Shown piece by piece: positions 1 to 7,761 of a DNA stretch of 64,000 nt (positions are counted from its first letter, which is position 1; each line of letters begins with the position of its first letter). The DNA is from JBHGBM01 sp041946965. GTDB taxonomy: Bacteria; Acidobacteriota; Terriglobia; Bryobacterales; Bryobacteraceae. Location: the NCBI GenBank assembly GCA_041946965.1, contig JBHGBM010000009.1:1-64000 (forward strand). The letters run 5' to 3'. The translations under genes and the position numbers were made by a program. The notes beneath the pieces are model-generated. The model did no database searches and was not told where the DNA came from. It was given only the letters and a program-made list of their open reading frames with translations.

Positions 1-1638
1 GGCGCGCACGCCGAACTTGCCGCGGAACTCGTCGGCCCAGCCCATGAACTTGGCCAGGAAGCCGGAGGACGGGTCGGCGTCGATGGTGTTGGCCTGGCCG
101 GCGAACACTTCACCGGTGGAGCCGTCGAGCGACACCCAGTCGAATTCCTTCAAGGTGAGCTTCTTGCCGCCCACGTTGACGTAGGCTTCCTTCTTGTGCT
201 CGTTGACCTCGATGGCTTCGGCGCCGGCCACGCAAGGCGTGCCCATGCCGCGGGCGACCACGGCCGCGTGGCTGGTCATGCCGCCGCGCGAGGTGAGAAT
301 GCCCTTGGCCACTTCCATGCCATGAATGTCGTCCGGCACGGTCTCCTTGCGCACCAGCACCACGGGGCCCTTGGGGGCGGCTTCCACGGCGTGGTCGGCG
401 GTGAAGACGATGCGGCCGACGGCGGCGCCGGGGGATGCCGGCAGGCCGGTGGCGATCTTCGCCAGGCTCTTCTTGGAGGCGGGGTCGAGCACCGGGTGCA
501 GGAGCTGATCAAGCTGCTGCGGATCCACACGGAGCACGGCCTCTTCCTTGCTGATCAGGCCTTCCTCCACCATGTCCACCGCGATGCGGACGGCGGCCGG
601 GCCCGTGCGCTTGCCATTGCGGGTTTGCAGCATGTACAGCTTGCCTTCCTGCACGGTGAACTCGAAGTCCTGCACGTCGCGGTAGTGCTTCTCGAGCATG
701 GTGGTGATCTCGTGAAGCTGGGTGTAGACCGCTTCGTTCCACTTCTTCAACTCGGCGATGGGGAAGGGGGTGCGGATGCCGGCCACCACGTCTTCACCCT
801 GCGCGTTAGGCAGAAATTCGCCGTAGAACACCTTCTCGCCGGTGGCGGGGTTGCGGGTGAAGCCTACGCCGGTGGCGGAGGTGTCGCCCATGTTGCCGAA
901 CACCATGGCCTGCACGTTGACGGCGGTGCCGAGGTCGTCCGGAATGGCGTTCATCTTGCGGTAGTGGATGGCGCGGTCATTGAACCAGGAGCCGAAGACG
1001 GCGTCGCGCGCGCCTTCGAGCTGCTGCATGGCGTCCTGCGGGAAGGGCTTGCCGGTCTTCTTCTGCACCAGCTTCTTGTAGTTTTCGATCACGGCCTGGA
1101 GGTCGGCGGCGGTCAGTTCGGTATCGAGCTTCACGCCGGCCTTCTTCTTCTGGCCCTCGAAGATCGCGTCGAAGTCGTGCTTTGGGATCTCGAGCACGAC
1201 GTTGCCGTACATTTGGATGAAGCGGCGGTAGCAGTCGTAGGCGAAGCGCGGGTTGCCGGTGCGGGCCTCGTGCGCCTTCACGGTCTTGTCATTCAGGCCC
1301 AGGTTGAGGATGGTATCCATCATGCCGGGCATGGAGAACTTCGCGCCGGACCGCACGCTGACCAGCAGCGGGTTCGCCACGTCGCCGAGCTTCTGCCCCA
1401 TGCGCTCCTCGAGCAGGCGCAGCGCCTCCAGCATCTGCTGCTTCACTTCTTCGGGGACCTGGTTCTTGTTCTCGAAGAAGATGTTGCAGACTTCGGTCGA
1501 AATGGTGAAGCCCGGGGGAACCGGCAGCTTCGCCAGGCACATTTCCGCCAGCCCGGCGCCTTTGCCGCCGAGCACGTCCTTCATCTTGCCGTTACCGTCA
1601 GCCGTTCCGTTGCCAAACGCGTAAACGTATTTCTTCAT
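1..1638 (-). CDS. ppdK: Pyruvate, phosphate dikinase (3' end cut by window edge)
   Basis: Cytosolic enzyme interconverting pyruvate, ATP and phosphate with PEP, AMP and pyrophosphate. The visible 546 residues start MKKYVYAFGNG and carry the N-terminal ATP-grasp nucleotide-binding region (GGKGAGLAEM near residue 25) followed by the phosphohistidine domain. The motif GGMTSHAAVVARGMG places the phosphorylated histidine at residue 457, against His455 in the Clostridium symbiosum enzyme. The family is usually about 880 residues, so the C-terminal PEP/pyruvate barrel lies beyond base 1. The start is only 9 bases after the glyS stop, so it is probably the last visible gene of the recO-glyQ-glyS operon. 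Identification is secure. Confidence 0.96.
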   Translation of the reverse strand, partial: MKKYVYAFGNGTADGNGKMKDVLGGKGAGLAEMCLAKLPVPPGFTISTEVCNIFFENKNQVPEEVKQQMLEALRLLEERMGQKLGDVANPLLVSVRSGAKFSMPGMMDTILNLGLNDKTVKAHEARTGNPRFAYDCYRRFIQMYGNVVLEIPKHDFDAIFEGQKKKAGVKLDTELTAADLQAVIENYKKLVQKKTGKPFPQDAMQQLEGARDAVFGSWFNDRAIHYRKMNAIPDDLGTAVNVQAMVFGNMGDTSATGVGFTRNPATGEKVFYGEFLPNAQGEDVVAGIRTPFPIAELKKWNEAVYTQLHEITTMLEKHYRDVQDFEFTVQEGKLYMLQTRNGKRTGPAAVRIAVDMVEEGLISKEEAVLRVDPQQLDQLLHPVLDPASKKSLAKIATGLPASPGAAVGRIVFTADHAVEAAPKGPVVLVRKETVPDDIHGMEVAKGILTSRGGMTSHAAVVARGMGTPCVAGAEAIEVNEHKKEAYVNVGGKKLTLKEFDWVSLDGSTGEVFAGQANTIDADPSSGFLAKFMGWADEFRGKFGVRA

Positions 1639-1647
1639 GCGTCTCTC

Positions 1648-3609
1648 CTATGAACTCGTCACGATTTCCGAAAAGTCGGCGATCGTTGAAAACTCCGCCA
1701 GCAAAGTATGCAACAACGTGAGCCGGTTCTGGCGAATCCGTTCGTCCGGCGCGTTGACCAGGACCTTGTCGAAGAACAGGTCCACTACCGGGCGGATTCC
1801 GGCGATGGCCTCGAGCGCCGGGCGATACTCCAGCGTCCGGGCCGCCTCACGTACCCGCCTGAACTCGCGATACAGATCCGCTTCGGGGCCGGCCTCGACG
1901 AGCGCCTCCTCGACCGCGCCGCCGCCCGTGAATTCCGCCTGAAGCAGGATATTGCGGATGCGCTTGAAGCTGGCCGCCAGCGGCTCGAAATTTTCGGTGG
2001 GCCGCACGCCCTGAATGGCGGTGAGCCGCGCCTCCACGTCCACCAGGTCGTCCCATCCGGAGGCGATCACGGCGTTCACTTCGTCGTAGCGAAAGCCGCG
2101 GATCTCGCGGAAGTAGAACCGCACGCGGTCGAGCACGAAGGGTTCGAGCTCCCCTTCCAGGTGCTTCCGCAGGGGCAGCCGCAGGCCGCCCTCGACGATG
2201 GTCTTGACGATGCCCTGCGCGGCGCGGCGCAGCGCGAACGGGTCGCGCGAACCGGTGGGGACCAGCCCCACGCCGAAGCAGCCGCGCAGCGTATCGAGCT
2301 TGTCGGCGATCGAGACCAGTTGGCCTGTGTGGCTGCGCGGGATCGAGTCTTCCATGCTCTCGGGTTTGTAGTGGTCGTAGACGGCCTGCCAGACCGGCTC
2401 CGGTTCGCCCTGCGCGCGCGCGTAGAGCCCGCCGACCACGCCCTGCAACTCGGTAAACTCCTTGACTAACTCGGTGGTAAGATCGGCTTTGGCGAGAAAC
2501 GCGGCGCGCGCGGCGTGTTCATCGCCGCCCAGTTCCTTGACCAGGGCCACCACGCGGCCGGTCTTTTCGAGATAGGAGCCGAGCTTGGCCTGGAACGTCA
2601 CGTGCGCCAGATCCTGCACGCGCGCGGCGAGTTTCTTCTTCTGGTCGGTTTCCCAGAAGAAACGGGCGTCGTTGAAACGCGCGCGCAGCACACGCTCGTT
2701 GCCGTGCCGCACCAGGCCCTCGGGATCGGCGTCGGTGTTCATCACCGCCACGAATTGCGGCGCCAGTCCCCCGCCCCCGGCGGCGACGGAGAAATATTTC
2801 TGGTGGTGGCGCATCACCGTGGTAAGGACTTCCTCGGGCAGTTCCAGGAACGCCGGGTCGAAGCCGCCCACGATGGGGGTGGGGTACTCGGTCAGGTAGG
2901 TGAGGGTCTCGAGCAGAGCGGCGTCGGGCTTCACGGGAACGGTAATGCCGTCCTCGATGCGTTTGCGGCGCTCGGCCGCGGAGAGGATCACGCCGTTGGC
3001 GCGCAGCTTGGCTTCGTAATCCGCGATGGTTACCGGGATAGAAGCGGCGCCCAGGCGGCGGTGCCCCGAGGTGATGTTGCCGGACGGCACGCCGGCCACT
3101 TCGAACGGGACCACTTCCTCGCCGAGCAGCGCCACCAGCCAGCGAATGGGGCGAATGAAGCGCGGGCCGTTCTTCCCCGTCCAGTACATAGTCTTGGGGA
3201 AGTAGATTTTGAGGACCATGCCGGGCAGCGCTTCGGCCAGGATGTCGCGCGTGGCGCGGCCGGCCACCTTGCGGGTGCAGACGTAATACTCGCCGCGCGG
3301 GGTGGTCTCCACGGTGAGGTTTTCGGGGTTGACGCCCTGCTTGCGCGCGAAACCGGCCACGGCCTGCGGCGGCGCGGCTTTGGCGGGGCCTGTGATCTTT
3401 TCCTCGGTGTCGGCCTGGCGGGCGGCGAGGCCTTCGGCGCGCAGCACGAGGCGCCGCGGCGTCGCGTCCGTGCGGATGTCCGCAGCCGCGAGCGAGGCCT
3501 TGCCCAGGACTTCGGCGAACAGCGCGCGGAGGTTCTCGAGCGCGCCGGGGATCATCCAGTCGGGGATCTCTTCGGCGCCGATCTCAAGCAGGAAAGGAAG
3601 CCTGCTCAT
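1648..3609 (-). CDS. glyS: Glycine--tRNA ligase beta subunit
   Basis: Beta chain (653 aa) of the tetrameric bacterial alpha2beta2 glycyl-tRNA synthetase; it carries tRNA-recognition and accessory regions and works with the alpha chain encoded just upstream. The N-terminus MSRLPFLLEIGAEEIPDWMI is the family signature, and the internal EYPTPIVGGFDPAFLELP and MRHHQKYFSV segments are also typical. The ATG overlaps the glyQ stop as ATGA (4 bases), indicating translational coupling and equal expression. A GTG further upstream would extend the protein into glyQ and was rejected because family homology starts at MSRLP. Confidence 0.97.
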   Translation of the reverse strand: MSRLPFLLEIGAEEIPDWMIPGALENLRALFAEVLGKASLAAADIRTDATPRRLVLRAEGLAARQADTEEKITGPAKAAPPQAVAGFARKQGVNPENLTVETTPRGEYYVCTRKVAGRATRDILAEALPGMVLKIYFPKTMYWTGKNGPRFIRPIRWLVALLGEEVVPFEVAGVPSGNITSGHRRLGAASIPVTIADYEAKLRANGVILSAAERRKRIEDGITVPVKPDAALLETLTYLTEYPTPIVGGFDPAFLELPEEVLTTVMRHHQKYFSVAAGGGGLAPQFVAVMNTDADPEGLVRHGNERVLRARFNDARFFWETDQKKKLAARVQDLAHVTFQAKLGSYLEKTGRVVALVKELGGDEHAARAAFLAKADLTTELVKEFTELQGVVGGLYARAQGEPEPVWQAVYDHYKPESMEDSIPRSHTGQLVSIADKLDTLRGCFGVGLVPTGSRDPFALRRAAQGIVKTIVEGGLRLPLRKHLEGELEPFVLDRVRFYFREIRGFRYDEVNAVIASGWDDLVDVEARLTAIQGVRPTENFEPLAASFKRIRNILLQAEFTGGGAVEEALVEAGPEADLYREFRRVREAARTLEYRPALEAIAGIRPVVDLFFDKVLVNAPDERIRQNRLTLLHTLLAEFSTIADFSEIVTSS

Positions 3610-4502
3610 CGGGCCGCCTCCTGCTGTTCCACCCAGGCTTGCGCCACCCCCACGGCCAGCTTGCGCACACGCTGGATGACTCCCACGCGCTCGGTCACGC
3701 TGATGGCGCCGCGCGAATCGAGCGTATTGAACAGGTTGCTGCACTTGAGCACCTGGTCATAGGCGGGCAGCAGCGGGAAGCGCGCCTTGTCCTTCTCCTT
3801 TTTCGCCTTGCCGTAGAGCCCGAGCAGCCGCGCGGCCTCCTTCTCGTGCAGGTCGAACATCCTCCAGAGCGTGCGGACGTGCGCCGCTTCGAAGTTGTAG
3901 ACCGAGTATTGCAGCTCGTCCTGGTAGCGCACGTCGCGGTAAGTGAAGCCGGGCGCCCACTCGATGTCGTAGACGCTGTCCTTGCCTTGCAGGAAGGCGG
4001 TGAGACGTTCCAGGCCGTAGGTCAGCTCGGCGGGAACCAGGTCGAGGTCGATGCCGCCGCACTGCTGGAAGTAGGTGAACTGGGTGATTTCGAGGCCGTC
4101 CAGCATGACCTGCCAGCCGATGCCCCAGGCGCCCAGGGTGGGCGATTCCCAGTTATCCTCTTCGAATTTGATATCGTGCTTGCGCAGGTCGATACCGATG
4201 GCTTCCAGGCTGGCGAGGTACTGCTCGATCACGTCGTCCGGGGAAGGTTTCAGGATGACTTGCAGTTGCGAGTGTTTGAAGAGGCGGTTGGGGTTCTCGC
4301 CGTAACGCCCGTCGGCGGGGCGGCGCGAGGGCTGCACGTAGGCCACCCGGTAGGGGCGGGGCCCGAGCACGCGCAGGAAGGTCTCCGGGCACATGGTGCC
4401 CGCGCCCACCTCCACGTCATAGGGCTCCTGAATGATGCAGCCGCGCTCGGCCCAATAGCGCTTCAGCTTGAATACGATGTCCTGAAAACTGTCCATGCCC
4501 AT
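3606..4502 (-). CDS. glyQ: Glycine--tRNA ligase alpha subunit
   Basis: Catalytic class II chain (298 aa) of bacterial glycyl-tRNA synthetase, forming glycyl-adenylate and charging tRNA-Gly together with GlyS. The start MGMDSFQDIVFKLKRYW and the block GAGTMCPETFLRVLGP are diagnostic of GlyQ, as are YVQPSRRPADGRYGENPNRL and FTYFQQCGGIDL. The first ATG overlaps the recO stop as TGATG; a second in-frame ATG two codons later (4496) is an alternative start. The 3' end overlaps glyS by 4 bases. Length matches the family (about 290-300 aa). Confidence 0.97.
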   Translation of the reverse strand: MGMDSFQDIVFKLKRYWAERGCIIQEPYDVEVGAGTMCPETFLRVLGPRPYRVAYVQPSRRPADGRYGENPNRLFKHSQLQVILKPSPDDVIEQYLASLEAIGIDLRKHDIKFEEDNWESPTLGAWGIGWQVMLDGLEITQFTYFQQCGGIDLDLVPAELTYGLERLTAFLQGKDSVYDIEWAPGFTYRDVRYQDELQYSVYNFEAAHVRTLWRMFDLHEKEAARLLGLYGKAKKEKDKARFPLLPAYDQVLKCSNLFNTLDSRGAISVTERVGVIQRVRKLAVGVAQAWVEQQEAAR

Positions 4503-5254
4503 CACACGGTTTCCAACACCGGAGCGGTCACCAGCCTGCGCTCCACCTGCGACTCGATCTGCCCGACCAGGCACTTCCGCAGATCGGCGCCGGTTTCGCG
4601 CGTCCACTGGGCCGGTCCCACCCGCGCCACCGGAAGCTTCAGCATCTCCGCGGCCAGCGCGCGCGAGGCGGCGCTCAATTCCCACGCGCCGGCGGCCGCC
4701 GAAGCCCGGCACGAAACGCACAGCAACCCGGCGCGGCCCCGGCTGAAGAAAGCGCGCTCCGCCAACCGGGAGCCGCAGGTTCCGCAAGCGTCCATGTCCG
4801 GGAGAAAACCCGAGAGACGCACGGCCCACAGGCTGAAATACGTCACGGCCCGCCACACCGCCCCCGGCTGCGCCGACCGCAGATGTTCCAGCACGGCGTT
4901 CAGCAACCGGAAGTAGCGCTCGTTGGGCTCGGCCGGCGGAAGCAGTTGCTCGGTCACTTCCGCCACGAAGTCCAGCGCCACGCTGGCCCCGTAATCCGAC
5001 GCGAGCCCGAACTGGGAGGAGATCAGATCGCAGGAATCGAGCCTGACCAGTTCCCTGGTGGGGTTCTGGAAGTACGCGAGCTTTACCTGCGACAACCTTT
5101 CCAGCCCGGCCCCGAACGGACTCTTGGGACGTCGCGCCCGCTTGGCCACTCCACGCAATTTTCCCTGGTCCCTGGCCAGGAAGCTGACCACAAGATCCGC
5201 TTCCTGAAACGGATACGAACGCAGAATGATGGCCTCGCTGACACGAGCCGGCAC
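4502..5254 (-). CDS. recO: DNA repair protein RecO
   Basis: Recombination mediator of the RecFOR pathway: it anneals SSB-coated single strands and, with RecR, helps load RecA at gaps. About 250 aa. The N-terminal OB-fold begins VSEAIILRSYPFQEADLVVSFL; a four-cysteine zinc site appears as CGTCG and, about 30 residues later, CVSC. There is no ATG in a suitable place; I chose the GTG codon at 5254 (GTG-CCG-GCT-CGT), four codons before the conserved VSEAII block, but the exact start is uncertain. It is the first gene of the run with glyQ, glyS and ppdK, overlapping glyQ by one base. Confidence 0.9.
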   Translation of the reverse strand: MPARVSEAIILRSYPFQEADLVVSFLARDQGKLRGVAKRARRPKSPFGAGLERLSQVKLAYFQNPTRELVRLDSCDLISSQFGLASDYGASVALDFVAEVTEQLLPPAEPNERYFRLLNAVLEHLRSAQPGAVWRAVTYFSLWAVRLSGFLPDMDACGTCGSRLAERAFFSRGRAGLLCVSCRASAAAGAWELSAASRALAAEMLKLPVARVGPAQWTRETGADLRKCLVGQIESQVERRLVTAPVLETV

Positions 5255-5270
5255 ACGTGGAAACTTCAGG

Positions 5271-5552
5271 TTAACACAGATAATGACAGGGGTTGTGCGC
5301 GGAGACCGGCGGCGCGGCCAAGTGGGCGAGAAGACGTTCGAGAACGCCCGCGGCGCCGGGGTCCGGGTGCGCGAGTTCGCTGCGCAGACCCTCGACGATG
5401 CCCTCCAGAAGCTCGCGGCGCTCCTCGGCCGCGGCGGGGTATTGGCGCACCAGGCGGCAGGCGCGCGCGGCGCGGTCCAGCTCGGCCTCGATGCGCGTGC
5501 GGTCCCCGCCTCTCCAGGCGGCGAGCAGGTTGCGTGCGGCGGCGTCGAACAT
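5271..5552 (-). CDS. Small helical protein of unknown function with a sigma-28-type promoter
   Basis: A 93-aa protein starting MFDAAARNLLAAWRGGD. It is rich in Ala, Arg, Glu and Leu, predicted all-helical (I see heptad-like spacing in the middle), with a Cys/His tail (NPCHYLC). I do not recognise a family. Its ATG lies exactly 7 bases after the -10 box of a sigma-28-like promoter (5560-5586), so the transcript would be leaderless or nearly so. It ends 16 bases before recO and is divergent from flbD-motA-motB. Expression with the flagellar regulon is inferred from the promoter; a flagellar export chaperone is possible but unsupported by homology. Confidence 0.55.
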   Translation of the reverse strand: MFDAAARNLLAAWRGGDRTRIEAELDRAARACRLVRQYPAAAEERRELLEGIVEGLRSELAHPDPGAAGVLERLLAHLAAPPVSAHNPCHYLC

Positions 5553-5559
5553 GCGCTTC

Positions 5560-5586
5560 TTATCGGACGGGCGGCGCGCCGCTTGC
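5560..5586 (-). promoter_or_regulatory. Sigma-28 (FliA)-type promoter, leftward
   Basis: On the minus strand the sequence is GCAA - 15 bases - TCCGATAA. The -10 box differs from the enterobacterial FliA consensus GCCGATAA at one base and has the canonical 15-base spacer; the -35 keeps the AA of TAAA. The 20 bases 5559-5578 are identical to 11642-11661, where the same element precedes the flagellin gene. The predicted start site coincides with the ATG of the 93-aa gene at 5552. Confidence 0.6.
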
Positions 5587-5608
5587 GCCTCTCGCCGTGC
5601 CGCGCGGA

Positions 5609-5616
5609 GCCGATAA
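5609..5616 (+). promoter_or_regulatory. Isolated GCCGATAA box upstream of flbD
   Basis: A perfect match to the sigma-28 -10 consensus, 20 bases before the flbD ATG, mirroring the leftward TTATCGG at 5560. The position 15 bases upstream reads TCTC, so the -35 is poor. It may be a weak sigma-28 promoter for flbD-motA-motB, or it may simply form the inverted repeat CTTATCGG...CCGATAAG with its neighbour. Confidence 0.35.
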
Positions 5617-5636
5617 GTGGACCAGAGGAGGGCCCC

Positions 5637-5876
5637 ATGATCCGGCTTACGCGGCTGAACCATGTGCCGCTGGTGTTGAACTGCGACCTCATCGAGCACA
5701 TCGAGGTCACGCCGGATACGGTGATCTCGCTCATTACCGGTCAGAAGATGGTAGTGCTCGAGCCGCCGAACGAGGTCGTCCGCAGAGTGATCGAGTACCG
5801 CCGGTGCCTGTACAACCCCGAACTGGAGGCCGTGGCGCCGTTCGGGCCGCGGGAGACCGGCGATATAGACGGCTGA
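5637..5876 (+). CDS. flbD: FlbD-family flagellar protein
   Basis: A 79-aa protein, MIRLTRLNHVPLVLNCDLIE, matching the short FlbD family found next to motA/motB or flgE in Firmicutes, spirochaetes and others (not the Caulobacter FlbD regulator). Typical features are the N-terminal LTRLNG-like motif, NCDLIEHIE, and TVISLITGQKMVVLE. Its molecular role is unknown; context links it to flagella. A good ribosome-binding site (AGAGGAGGG) sits 5 bases before the ATG, which fixes the start although the frame is open upstream. The stop is one base before motA. Confidence 0.88.
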   Translation: MIRLTRLNHVPLVLNCDLIEHIEVTPDTVISLITGQKMVVLEPPNEVVRRVIEYRRCLYNPELEAVAPFGPRETGDIDG

Positions 5877-5877
5877 C

Positions 5878-6741
5878 ATGGCAAAAACTCCCAAGCCGAA
5901 ATCGCGCGCCGGTGCTCCGGCGCACCCCGATCTCTCCACCATCGGAGGACTGGCCCTGGCGTTCGGAGGCATCCTGGGCGGGCTGCTGCTGGAGGGAGGA
6001 AAGATCCAGGATGTCTCGCAGGTGACCGCCGCCATGATCGTGTTGGGCGGCACATTCGGGGCGGTGATGGTGACCACGCCGCTGCCGGTGCTGCTGAGGG
6101 CGGCGAAGAAGTTCAGCGTGGTGTTCATCGACCGTTCGCCTTCTTTCGGCGCGGCCATCGAGGAGATCATCGGTTACGCCACCAAGGCGCGCAAACACGG
6201 CATCGTCTCGCTCGAACAGGATGCCGAGGCGGCCCAGGACCCGTTCCTGCGCAAGGCGCTGGGGCTGGCGGTGGACGGCGCGGACCTCCAGGAACTGCAC
6301 AAGATGATGGAATTGCAAATGTCGGTGGAGGAACAGCGCGGCGAGGCGGAGGCCAAGGTGTTCGAAGCGGCAGGGGGGTACGCGCCCACCATTGGTATCA
6401 TCGGCGCCGTGCTGGGCCTGATCCAGGTGATGAAGCACCTGGAGAACATCGAGGAAGTGGGCAAGGGGATCGCAGTGGCGTTCGTGGCCACGGTGTACGG
6501 CGTGGGGGTCGCCAATGTTCTGCTGCTCCCTGCGGGCAACAAGGTGCGCGCGCGCCTGCACCGCACCATGCAGATGCGGGAAATGATGCTGGAGGGCGTG
6601 GTGGGGATCGTGGAAGGGCTCAATCCCAAGCTGTTGCGGAGCAAGCTGGAAGCCTACGCTGAGCCCGGCGCCAAGCCCGTCAAATCCAGGGGAAAGGCCG
6701 AGGAGGCCCCCGCGGGCGAACCCGCCGCGGCGGGCACCTAA
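5878..6741 (+). CDS. motA: Flagellar motor stator protein MotA
   Basis: Inner-membrane stator subunit (287 aa) which with MotB forms the ion channel driving flagellar rotation through contact with FliG. Four membrane segments are visible: near 19-42 (STIGGLALAFGGILGGLLLE), 50-72, about 168-188 containing YAPTIGIIGAVLGL, and about 198-222. The conserved proline of the third segment is present in AGGYAPTIG. The charged cytoplasmic loop between segments 2 and 3 should contact FliG. The 30-residue Ala/Pro/Glu-rich C-tail is an extension. Tightly spaced between flbD and motB. Confidence 0.95.
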   Translation: MAKTPKPKSRAGAPAHPDLSTIGGLALAFGGILGGLLLEGGKIQDVSQVTAAMIVLGGTFGAVMVTTPLPVLLRAAKKFSVVFIDRSPSFGAAIEEIIGYATKARKHGIVSLEQDAEAAQDPFLRKALGLAVDGADLQELHKMMELQMSVEEQRGEAEAKVFEAAGGYAPTIGIIGAVLGLIQVMKHLENIEEVGKGIAVAFVATVYGVGVANVLLLPAGNKVRARLHRTMQMREMMLEGVVGIVEGLNPKLLRSKLEAYAEPGAKPVKSRGKAEEAPAGEPAAAGT

Positions 6742-6743
6742 TC

Positions 6744-7517
6744 ATGGCGCGCAAGAAGAAACACGCCGCGCATGAAAACCACGAGCGCTGGCTGGTCTCC
6801 TACGCCGATTTCATCACGCTGCTGTTCGCATTCTTCGTGGTCATGTTCGCCTCCTCGCAGGCGGACAAGAACAAAGCCAAGCAGGTCTCCGAATCCGTCC
6901 GCCGCGCCATGGAAGAGGGCCAGGTGGCTGGCATGATCGCCGGCATCCTGGGCGGCAAGCAGGAGGTGAAGCGGGGCGCCGCTTCCAAGCCCAAAGAGGC
7001 GCCCAAGCCGGAGCCTCAGAAGCTGGCCGAGCTGTCCATCCCCCTGGCGGCCCTCACCGCGGAGTTAAAGGAAGATATCGACGCGGGCCGTCTACTGATC
7101 GCCATGGAGAAGCGCGGCCTGGTGATCAGCCTGCGCCAGTCCGCCTTTTTCGCCCCGGGCGAGGACACCGTGGACCCGAAAAGTTATGACAGCATCGCCA
7201 AGATCTGCGCCGCCATCCGCAAGGTCAACAATCCCGTGCGCCTGGAGGGCCACACCGACGCGCTCCCCATCCATAATGCGCGTTTCCAGAGCAATTGGGA
7301 ACTCTCCGCGGCGCGCGCCATCGCCATGCTGAACGTGTTTGTCGACCGGTTCCAGGTTCCGCCGGACCGCCTGGCGGTGGTCGGCTACGCCGCCTTCGCG
7401 CCGGTGGATTCCAACGAGAGCGAAGCGGGCCGGGCGCACAACCGGCGCGTGGACGTGGTGCTATTGAGCGAGGCGGGGATGGCGCCGGAACCGGAGCGCG
7501 CCAAGGCTAAGCAATGA
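6744..7517 (+). CDS. motB: Flagellar motor stator protein MotB
   Basis: Stator anchor (257 aa). After a Lys-rich start, a single membrane helix follows (WLVSYADFITLLFAFFVVMF, residues 16-35); Asp22 in SYADF is the expected ion-binding residue. A linker rich in Lys, Pro and Glu leads to a C-terminal OmpA-like peptidoglycan-binding domain with LEGHTDALPIHN and NWELSAARA. Starts 2 bases after the motA stop. Its last 11 bases overlap the 3' end of the convergent small gene on the other strand. Confidence 0.95.
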   Translation: MARKKKHAAHENHERWLVSYADFITLLFAFFVVMFASSQADKNKAKQVSESVRRAMEEGQVAGMIAGILGGKQEVKRGAASKPKEAPKPEPQKLAELSIPLAALTAELKEDIDAGRLLIAMEKRGLVISLRQSAFFAPGEDTVDPKSYDSIAKICAAIRKVNNPVRLEGHTDALPIHNARFQSNWELSAARAIAMLNVFVDRFQVPPDRLAVVGYAAFAPVDSNESEAGRAHNRRVDVVLLSEAGMAPEPERAKAKQ

Positions 7518-7761
7518 TCTCCCAGCGGCGGCGCGGCGGGTTCGGCGCGGCGTAGGGCGCCGGTTTCAGAGCGCGCATTTGCTCCCCCGTCTGGGCGCGG
7601 GCGCAGAGCGCCGCCTGTCGCGCCCACGCCAGCAGTTCCAGCGCCTGCGGCAGATCCTCCGGCGGCACGCGCGCCGGAAGATCGCGGACCAGCGCGCGGG
7701 CCTCCGCGTAGCGCCCCGAGGCGATCGCGCGCCGCAGCTCTGCCGCGAACGGTTCCACCAT
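7507..7761 (-). CDS. Small protein translationally coupled to fliD (possible export chaperone)
   Basis: An 84-aa protein starting MVEPFAAELRRAIASGRYAE. The first 60 residues are predicted helical with an Arg/Glu-rich amphipathic pattern; the tail is Pro-rich. I do not recognise a family. Its ATG overlaps the fliD stop as TGATG, so it is almost certainly co-translated with the cap protein. In many bacteria that position is taken by fliS or fliT, short helical chaperones for FliC or FliD. A FliT-like role is therefore a reasonable inference from size, helicity and position, not from sequence identity. Confidence 0.6.
   Translation of the reverse strand: MVEPFAAELRRAIASGRYAEARALVRDLPARVPPEDLPQALELLAWARQAALCARAQTGEQMRALKPAPYAAPNPPRRRWEIIA

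Noticed and set aside
196..1653. Plus-strand 485-aa open frame
   Set aside because: Antisense to ppdK; His/Gly/Ala-rich low-complexity product, while the minus strand gives a textbook PPDK.
3609..3744. N-terminal extension of glyS to an upstream GTG
   Set aside because: The added 45 residues are Arg/Gly-rich, overlap glyQ fully, and homology begins at MSRLPFLLEIG.
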